A DNA stretch of 12,056 nt from the NCBI GenBank assembly GCA_964642235.1, contig CAZXOP010000054.1:1-12056 (forward strand). The letters are read 5' to 3'. The translations under genes and the position numbers were made by a program. Of the stretch, positions 6,402 through 12,056 are shown one piece after another. The notes under the pieces are model-generated. The model did no database searches and was not told where the DNA came from. It saw nothing but the letters and a program-made list of their open reading frames with translations. Position 1 is the stretch's first letter. Every line of letters starts with the position of its first letter. This DNA comes from CAYSND01 sp964642235. Lineage in GTDB: Bacteria > Bacteroidota > Bacteroidia > Bacteroidales > UBA932.

Positions 6402-9115
6402 AATTTGACAATATTTCTTTTAATTTCCTTTCCTTCTATCATTACATTTAAGTTATAGGAACCTGCAGCCATTTTGCTCATATCTACTTGTGCCGGTTCA
6501 AAAGGTGCTATATTAAGTTCCCCACTAAATACCTTTGCTCCTAAACCATTAGTAATAGTAACCTGAGCCTTAGTGTCAAAGGTTGTACGGATATTTAATC
6601 TATCTATAACAGGATTGGGATATATATCTATTTCACGATTCTCATCTCTTATTAGGAGCTTAACTGAAGTCTCACAAGAGGCTTTAAGGGCATCTGTAGC
6701 CACTAATTGTATCTCTGAAGATCCATATTTTAAAGCCCTGATGAAAATGGATGTTTCACTCATTGTTATTTGGGTGATAGATGGATTGTTAGATGTAAAT
6801 GTTACTTCCGGTATCTCTCCGTCAGCGTCAGTAAAGATTTCATCCAATTTCAGCTCATACACACCACCTATTTTCCCCATTATAATATTAGCAGGTTGCT
6901 TTTTAACGACAGGTGGAGTATTAGGGAGTATAGTATAAGAGATATTCTGGATCGCCTCTGCCCCATATTCATCTTTTACCTTTAGAGTCGCATTATAACT
7001 ATTTGCAGGGGCATCCTTCCCAATAATAGTCATAGTGACTTTTCCATTGGCAGAAATAATGGTAGCAGCACTCGAGCCTGCAATAAAGGAGACTGTGGTT
7101 TTATGTCCATCAGGGTCTGAATAATTAAATGCAAGTGTGGCACTCTTATGAGCTTTAACCACTGCTGTTGTGCCATTTAGCGGGGTTATGGTCGGAGGGT
7201 TATTAGCTTTTGTTTTAATGCTCTTGATGCCGGATATTGCCGATTTATTGCCTGATACATCCATAGCATCTATGCCAATATAATATGTGGTTTCAAACGA
7301 TAGGTTAGAGATAATTTTCTCTAATTTACTCCCTACAGCCGCATTGTCAGCTGTAAATGAGAGAGTCTTAATAGAAGAGGGGAGTTTGTTTCTGTCTATA
7401 TCAGATGCAAAAGATTCTGAACTATAGTAAACATTAAATGCAAAAGCCTTAGTATCATCCTCATCTGCTGTAACACTCCACTGAAGAGTGATGGTGTTCC
7501 CGACAGAGTTAAGAACTAAGTCAGTTACCGGCTCCGGTGCAACAGTACTCCCTGCTGCCATTGCCTTATAAGCATTTAAGAATCCTGAGCCAAGTTTCCC
7601 TTTGAAGTAAGAGTTGTATTCATAAACATCGCTTGTGTTGCCAACGAGCCTATTCCATACCATATCAGGTGTATATCCCGTCCCTCCATATTTTGCAACT
7701 ATAAGTGCTGCAACTCCTGAAACATGAGGGCAGGCCATTGAGGTCCCCTGCATTTTATCATAACCACCGTCTCCAACTGTACTAACCACTTGTCCCCCCT
7801 TTTTGTAATCTCCCCCGGTAGCAGTAATATCGACCCAAGTTCCGTAATTAGAGTAGTAAGCTCTCTCCAAATCAGGACCTATAGAGGCAACAGCCAAAGC
7901 ACTAGGATATATAGCAGGGCTACACCCTACTGTTTCACTATTATCATTACCGGCGGCAAATATTACAATACCACCCCTCATAGGACCAACCTGTACATCA
8001 TTTTCATCAATACCTGCATATTTGCGGAAGTAGTCAATTGCCTGTTTTGTATATTCGGGAACATAGGTTATCCCTTCATAACCCCAGCTATTTTGAGAAA
8101 TAACGGCTCCGTTATCTGCCCCATATTTTATGGCTCTCTCTGAGTCTCCACCATTTTTTCCTTCGAATATCTGGCAAGACATTATCCTAGAGCCCTTTAT
8201 ACCTTTTGCATAATCTCCTCCTGCTATACCACAAACTCCCTTGCCGTTATTATTAACAGCAGCAACTGTTCCCCCTACATGTGTTCCGTGATGATCTGCG
8301 GTGATTGTAGCATTATTGGTAACAAAGTTAAAACCATAAATATCATCTATAAACCCGTTCTTATCATCATCAACACCCTTAACTCCATTTAGTTCGGCTT
8401 CATTTATCCAAAGATTATCAATCAAATCCTCATGTTTAATATCTAATCCGCCATCTACGATAGAGACTATCACAGATGGGTTCCCTGTGGTAATATTCTC
8501 CCAAACTGGAACCACATTAATATCTGAACCTTTTCTATATCCCGATGTGGAACCATCGTTAAAGTAGTGCCATTGTAAGGGGAGTTTTGGGTCGTTAAAA
8601 AAAGTAGATCCCCCTGTGGTGGTAATAGGTTCAGATGAGTTGGAATATGAGGCAAAAGGGTTAATAATATAGGTGTCCCTTCTTATAATATTAGGAACTA
8701 TTTCTACGCTCTTTACCCCCTCTATTTCAGAGAGTTCAGCATGTGCTCTTGTCAACGGGGTCTTGTCGTCAAAATAGACATCATACCAAAGATGTAACCC
8801 TTCAGCACGAGTTCTCTTCTCAAACTTTCCTGCATAAGGGAATGTTCTTGTCATATAGGTAACACCCAATGATGTGAGTATGTCGTCTGCAGATTTAACA
8901 TTTGTTTTGGTAATAACTCCATCGCTATCAGTAGCAGCTTCTATGGTCTTAACAAAGTCTTCTGTAACTTTGATTTTCATCCTGCCTGGAGTCATTTTTT
9001 CAATTTGGACTTGGGGAATGTTAGTTGTTTTGTCATTGTCAACTGGCGGAGTGTTCTCTTTCTGACACCCTAAAAACAATAAAATAGAGGTGAACAATAT
9101 AAGGTTTCGTTTCAT
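6398..9115 (-). CDS. Surface S8 subtilisin-like serine protease with T9SS C-terminal sorting domain and lipoprotein signal
   Basis: A 905-residue multidomain protease. Residues 1-17 form a lipoprotein signal peptide ending LFLG-C17, followed by QKE. A prodomain of I9-like character spans about 35-150, ending at an EGVKSVEIV strand. The subtilase domain covers about 177-520 with an intact triad: D221 in SIVDGG, H276 in HGTH and S459 in GTSMACPH. N390 in FAAGN forms the oxyanion hole. A fibronectin-III-like domain (about 525-636) and two Ig/cadherin-like repeats (about 637-730 and 731-824, each beginning with a PP motif) follow. The C-terminus (827-905) is a T9SS type-A-like sorting domain with IYPNPVIDRLNI at 831-842, GAKVF at 859-863, SYNLNV at 886-891 and a closing KRNIVKL. 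Such domains are cleaved and replaced by A-LPS by PorU. It starts at an ATG without Shine-Dalgarno, from a promoter inside the end of pyrF, and is coupled to the PorV-like gene by an ATGA overlap. Substrate is unknown. Confidence 0.93.
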   Translation of the reverse strand: MKRNLILFTSILLFLGCQKENTPPVDNDKTTNIPQVQIEKMTPGRMKIKVTEDFVKTIEAATDSDGVITKTNVKSADDILTSLGVTYMTRTFPYAGKFEKRTRAEGLHLWYDVYFDDKTPLTRAHAELSEIEGVKSVEIVPNIIRRDTYIINPFASYSNSSEPITTTGGSTFFNDPKLPLQWHYFNDGSTSGYRKGSDINVVPVWENITTGNPSVIVSIVDGGLDIKHEDLIDNLWINEAELNGVKGVDDDKNGFIDDIYGFNFVTNNATITADHHGTHVGGTVAAVNNNGKGVCGIAGGDYAKGIKGSRIMSCQIFEGKNGGDSERAIKYGADNGAVISQNSWGYEGITYVPEYTKQAIDYFRKYAGIDENDVQVGPMRGGIVIFAAGNDNSETVGCSPAIYPSALAVASIGPDLERAYYSNYGTWVDITATGGDYKKGGQVVSTVGDGGYDKMQGTSMACPHVSGVAALIVAKYGGTGYTPDMVWNRLVGNTSDVYEYNSYFKGKLGSGFLNAYKAMAAGSTVAPEPVTDLVLNSVGNTITLQWSVTADEDDTKAFAFNVYYSSESFASDIDRNKLPSSIKTLSFTADNAAVGSKLEKIISNLSFETTYYIGIDAMDVSGNKSAISGIKSIKTKANNPPTITPLNGTTAVVKAHKSATLAFNYSDPDGHKTTVSFIAGSSAATIISANGKVTMTIIGKDAPANSYNATLKVKDEYGAEAIQNISYTILPNTPPVVKKQPANIIMGKIGGVYELKLDEIFTDADGEIPEVTFTSNNPSITQITMSETSIFIRALKYGSSEIQLVATDALKASCETSVKLLIRDENREIDIYPNPVIDRLNIRTTFDTKAQVTITNGLGAKVFSGELNIAPFEPAQVDMSKMAAGSYNLNVMIEGKEIKRNIVKL

Positions 9116-9136
9116 AAATTAGGAATAAATAATATG

Positions 9137-9169
9137 CAAATGTATGTAAATTTAAAAATCAGAAGCAAA
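9137..9169 (-). promoter_or_regulatory. Bacteroidota-type promoter for the subtilase-PorV-like unit
   Basis: On the minus strand TTTG (9169-9166) is followed after 21 bases by TACATTTG (9144-9137), matching the Bacteroidota consensus TTTG-N19-21-TAnnTTTG. The predicted start site lies near 9131, giving a leader of about 16 bases. The -33 box lies within the last codons of pyrF, so the protease unit can be transcribed independently of the upstream genes. Confidence 0.6.
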
Positions 9170-9970
9170 TTCTTTTGCTGCTTCTGCGGCTGCTTCTGCG
9201 AAATTTTCTCCGGAGGAGGCGTATATTATAGAGCGTGAGGCATTAACTAATAACCCACAGTGGGAGTTAAGTCCATACTTGGATACTTCTTCGAGTGTTC
9301 CCCCTTGGGCTCCAATTCCGGGAACAAGCAGAAAGTTTTCAGGACAATACTTCCGAATCTCTGCAAGTTTTTCGGGGCGGGTAGCCCCGACCACGAACAT
9401 TACCCTCTCGCTCCCCTCTATTGTCATAACATTGCGGATAATTTTTTCATATAGCGGCATTTGAAATTTACCCTCCGAGTTCTCCACTACCTGCAGAGTT
9501 TCAAACTCCTCCGCAGAGGGATTTGAGGTCAATGCAAGAACAATAACCCACTTCCCTTCATATTTTAGGAAGGGTTTTATGGAGTCGCTCCCCATGTATG
9601 GGGCAACTGTGATGGCATCGAAGTCCATTGTTTCAAAAAAAGCTTTGGCGTATTGCGAAGCTGTATTTCCTATATCGCCCCTTTTGGCATCGGCAATAAG
9701 GAAAATTTCAGGGTACCGTTCCCTTATATATTTAACGGTCATTTCGAGTTGGTGCCACCCTGAACTCCCCTCAGCCTCATAAAATGCTATATTTGGCTTG
9801 TATGCTACGCAGAATGGGGCAGTGGCATCCACTATTGCTTTGTTAAACTCAAAAATACCCTCTTTTCTCCCTTTAAGGTGCTCAGGGAGCAGGTTCCTAT
9901 CTGTATCAAGTCCGACACAAAGAAAAGTTTTTTTCTTTTTTATCTGATTGAAAAGTTCTTCGTAGGTCAT
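9152..9970 (-). CDS. pyrF: Orotidine 5'-phosphate decarboxylase
   Basis: The last step of de novo UMP synthesis: decarboxylation of OMP to UMP in the cytoplasm. The 272-residue product is the longer form typical of Bacteroidota and mycobacteria (PyrF type 2). Visible active-site residues are K58 in YKPN, and D94, K96 and D99 in the signature DAKRGDIGNT (94-103). The phosphate-binding loop is PGIGAQGG (217-224) with R246 in NASRSI. The N-terminus CVGLDTD (18-24) is also typical. The length is as expected and no key residue is missing. The ATG is 11 bases after the stop of the M20 peptidase gene. The 3' end contains the -33 box of the following protease promoter. Confidence 0.96.
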   Translation of the reverse strand: MTYEELFNQIKKKKTFLCVGLDTDRNLLPEHLKGRKEGIFEFNKAIVDATAPFCVAYKPNIAFYEAEGSSGWHQLEMTVKYIRERYPEIFLIADAKRGDIGNTASQYAKAFFETMDFDAITVAPYMGSDSIKPFLKYEGKWVIVLALTSNPSAEEFETLQVVENSEGKFQMPLYEKIIRNVMTIEGSERVMFVVGATRPEKLAEIRKYCPENFLLVPGIGAQGGTLEEVSKYGLNSHCGLLVNASRSIIYASSGENFAEAAAEAAKEFASDF

Positions 9971-9981
9971 TATATTAGGTT

Positions 9982-11328
9982 CTAAAAATATTTATAGAAT
10001 AATGCGATTGATTCCATTCCTCTATATAGCTGTGTCAGTAGATAACTCTCGTTAGGGGAGTGTATGGTATCCCTTTCAAGTCCAAATCCCATTAATAGGG
10101 GGTCACTCTTAAGTATCTTCTGCATCTCGGCTAAGATAGGAATTGACCCACCTCCGCGACTTGGAACAGGCTCGATTCCATAAACCTCACCTATAGCTTT
10201 TGCTGCCGCTTTATAGGCAGGGGAGGAGATTGGAATTAGAAAACCATTTCCTCCGTGGTGAGGTATAACTTTTACTTTTACAGTTTTAGGGGCAATTGCT
10301 AAAAAGTGTTTTTCAAAAAGCTCTGCTATTTTATGACAATCCTGATTAGGAACCAGGCGCATTGAAATTTTTGCAAAAGCTTTGGAAGGGAGTACTGTCT
10401 TGGCACCCTCTCCGGTATAACCTCCCCATATTCCGTTCACATCTAAACAAGGTCTAATCCCTGTCCTCTCCAGAGTGCTATACCCCTCTTCTCCCTTTAA
10501 CTCATCCACATCAAGGAACTCTTTATACTCCTCTATATCGAAAGGGGCTCTTGAAAGCATCTCTCTATCCTCTTTACTTAGTTCAACAACATCATCATAG
10601 AACCCTTTAACAGTTATTCTGCCATTTTCATCTATAAGGCTATCAATCATAGAGCAGAGGGTGTTAATAGGGTTTGCTACCGCACCACCATAATGTCCTG
10701 AGTGAAGATCTTTATTAGGACCGGTAACCTCAACCTCTAAGTAGGCTAAACCCCTCATCCCACAATTAATAGAGGGGACTTTCTCACTTATCATAGTCGT
10801 ATCTGAAACCAACATAATATCACATGCAAGCATCTCTTTATGCTCTTCTGTCCACTCTACAAGAGATGGAGAGCCTATCTCCTCCTCTCCCTCTAAGATA
10901 AACTTAATATTATGTCTTACAATGTCATTTTTAACTATATACTCAAATGCCTTTAGGTGCATAAATAACTGTCCCTTGTCGTCATTGGCTCCTCTTGCAT
11001 AAATAGCTCCGTCTCTTATTTCAGGCTCGAAAGGGGGTGATACCCATAAATTAAGTGGATCTACAGGCTGTACATCATAGTGTCCATATACAAGTATTGT
11101 CGGCTTTGACTTATCTATTATCTTCTCCCCATAGACTACCGGATGCCCCTTGGTAGGGTAAACAGAGGCCTTATCAGCTCCTGCTGCAAGGAGAAATTCG
11201 ACTAATTTATCGGCACATTTTTTCATATCTCCTTTATGATCGGAGAGTGAGCTTACTGATGGAATTCTTAGAAGTTCAAAGAGTTCGCTAAGGAATCTTT
11301 CGTTGTTTTGGGCAATGTACTGTTTCAT
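9982..11328 (-). CDS. M20 family metallodipeptidase (carnosinase-like)
   Basis: A di-zinc peptidase of the M20 dipeptidase group (CNDP/PepV-like), cytoplasmic, 448 residues from the chosen start. Zinc and catalytic residues are visible: H83 and D85 in GHYDVQP, D116 in GANDDKGQ, the glutamates in EGEEEIGS (E149 as base, E150 as ligand), D176 in VSDT, and H423 in DTIHSPNE. The dimerisation domain carries LHSGHYGG (208-215). These enzymes hydrolyse dipeptides, fitting peptide-using Bacteroidales, but the exact substrate cannot be read. The reading frame is open further upstream to a TTG at 11374-11376, but that start would overlap psd by about 47 bases. The ATG at 11326-11328 begins 1 base after the psd stop and matches the family N-terminus, so it is preferred. 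Confidence 0.92.
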   Translation of the reverse strand: MKQYIAQNNERFLSELFELLRIPSVSSLSDHKGDMKKCADKLVEFLLAAGADKASVYPTKGHPVVYGEKIIDKSKPTILVYGHYDVQPVDPLNLWVSPPFEPEIRDGAIYARGANDDKGQLFMHLKAFEYIVKNDIVRHNIKFILEGEEEIGSPSLVEWTEEHKEMLACDIMLVSDTTMISEKVPSINCGMRGLAYLEVEVTGPNKDLHSGHYGGAVANPINTLCSMIDSLIDENGRITVKGFYDDVVELSKEDREMLSRAPFDIEEYKEFLDVDELKGEEGYSTLERTGIRPCLDVNGIWGGYTGEGAKTVLPSKAFAKISMRLVPNQDCHKIAELFEKHFLAIAPKTVKVKVIPHHGGNGFLIPISSPAYKAAAKAIGEVYGIEPVPSRGGGSIPILAEMQKILKSDPLLMGFGLERDTIHSPNESYLLTQLYRGMESIALFYKYF

Positions 11329-11329
11329 A

Positions 11330-11998
11330 TTATTGTTTTTTAAGAGGGAGTTTAGCAATGATAGTCTCTCCACCAACTACTTTGTCCCCTAAATTAACGC
11401 ATATCTCTGTGTCGAGGGGGAGGAAAAGATCAGCGCGTGAGCCAAACTTAATAAATCCTGCCTGTGTCCCTGAGACCACTCTCTTCCCCATCTCTGCATA
11501 ACAGACCACTCGTCTTGCGAATTTACCTGCTATCTGTCTCATTAGGACATTATTCCCTTGATTATTATTAATAACTATTGTTGTTCTTTCGTTTTTGACG
11601 GATGATTTTGGATGCCATGCTGCTAGGTAGTTGCCGGGGTGATACTTGAAATATTCCACATCACCTGTTATGGGGAACCAATTAACATGCACATTGAAAA
11701 AACTCATAAAGACCGAAACTTGTATTCTCTCCTCTTTTAAGTATTCGCTCTCAAAAACTTTCTCTATGATAACTATCTTCCCATCTGCAGGGGCAGTTAT
11801 TATAAGTTCGTCACCTACAGCATTTCTTTCCGGGTTTCTGTAAAATCTAAGGAAAAATAGAAAAAGGATGGTCATTATAACCAATATGATCCAAGTTCCT
11901 ATATTGCTTCCCAAATAGTAGAACAATAAAAAATTCAATAATGCTGCCACGAGAAAAAAGACTACCAGCATTGCTCTACCTTCTTTATGAATCTGCAT
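11330..11998 (-). CDS. psd: Phosphatidylserine decarboxylase, short prokaryotic type
   Basis: Makes phosphatidylethanolamine from phosphatidylserine at the inner membrane. The product is 222 residues from the ATG at 11996-11998. Two hydrophobic segments near the N-terminus (about residues 11-28 and 31-50) anchor it, and RFYRNPER follows. The short-form catalytic domain has APADGKIV (active-site Asp), FFNVHVNWFP (active-site His) and IKFGSRADLFLP, in which autocleavage between Gly and Ser yields the pyruvoyl cofactor and the alpha and beta chains. An in-frame TTG at 12017-12019 would add seven residues, but it would overlap a possible upstream coding tail. MQIHKEG resembles the usual family start, so the ATG is chosen. 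The M20 peptidase gene follows after 1 base. Confidence 0.94.
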   Translation of the reverse strand: MQIHKEGRAMLVVFFLVAALLNFLLFYYLGSNIGTWIILVIMTILFLFFLRFYRNPERNAVGDELIITAPADGKIVIIEKVFESEYLKEERIQVSVFMSFFNVHVNWFPITGDVEYFKYHPGNYLAAWHPKSSVKNERTTIVINNNQGNNVLMRQIAGKFARRVVCYAEMGKRVVSGTQAGFIKFGSRADLFLPLDTEICVNLGDKVVGGETIIAKLPLKKQ

Positions 11999-12005
11999 AG
12001 TAAAA

Positions 12006-12056
12006 TTATATAAGTCCAAACAATTTAATATATGATATTGCGACAGGGAAGGAGAT
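12006..12056 (-). CDS. Possible 3' end of an upstream gene (cdsA-like tail, tentative)
   Basis: The minus strand is open from the window edge to a TAA at 12006-12008, giving 16 residues ISFPVAISYIKLFGLI. It stops 7 bases before the psd ATG. The hydrophobic tail with PV...Y is reminiscent of the C-terminus of phosphatidate cytidylyltransferase (CdsA), and in many Bacteroidota cdsA precedes psd. Sixteen residues are too few for a firm call. A second minus-strand frame, that of psd, is also open to the edge. Confidence 0.3.
   Translation of the reverse strand: MSFPVAISYIKLFGLI

Noticed and set aside
6573..6938. 121-residue plus-strand open frame within the subtilase gene
   Set aside because: It is antisense to the Ig-like repeats and sorting domain of a clear 905-residue protein, and its composition is not protein-like for any family I know.
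11329..11376. Upstream TTG start for the M20 dipeptidase
   Set aside because: It would overlap the end of psd, adds 16 residues unlike the family start, and an ATG sits 1 base after the psd stop.

Overview
The window looks like a chromosomal segment of a Bacteroidota (Bacteroidales-like) bacterium. It is AT-rich, start codons lack clear Shine-Dalgarno sequences, and several starts are preceded by the Bacteroidota -7 element TAnnTTTG. It also holds lineage-typical families: a carboxypeptidase-regulatory-like/TonB-receptor N-terminus, a Porin_O_P barrel, a PorV/PorQ-like barrel and a protease with a type IX secretion (T9SS) C-terminal sorting domain. I cannot name a genus. No rRNA, tRNA, CRISPR array, insertion sequence or phage gene was seen, and no gene-free stretch exceeds about 140 bases.

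Layout. Bases 1-270 (-) hold the N-terminal 90 residues of an outer-membrane receptor cut by the window edge, and 346-1641 (-) a phosphate-selective-porin-like barrel. A divergent intergenic region (1642-1781) separates these from a three-gene + strand operon, etfB-etfA-acyl-CoA dehydrogenase (1782-5404), with gaps of 5 and 3 bases. The operon ends at a strong terminator (5421-5455), which it shares with a convergent block. All genes from 5460 to the right edge are on the - strand. In transcription order they are: a possible gene tail (cdsA-like, tentative), psd, an M20 dipeptidase, pyrF, an S8 subtilase with a T9SS sorting domain, and a PorV/PorQ-like barrel. Gaps are 7, 1 and 11 bases, then 36 bases containing a good Bacteroidota promoter, then a 4-base ATGA overlap.

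How the genes may work together. EtfB has the sequence pattern of electron-bifurcating ETFs, so the operon probably links an acyl-CoA dehydrogenase to NAD(H) and a low-potential acceptor. The subtilase and the PorV-like barrel look like one translationally coupled unit, a surface protease with its own outer-membrane partner. It recalls the pairing of T9SS cargo with SprF/PorP-like proteins, but uses a PorV-type barrel and a type-A-like sorting domain. The subtilase also has a lipoprotein signal peptide followed by a lipoprotein-export-like QKE motif, so it appears to carry two routes to the surface. That unit is the most unusual part of the window. The psd, M20 and pyrF genes are ordinary housekeeping or catabolic genes.
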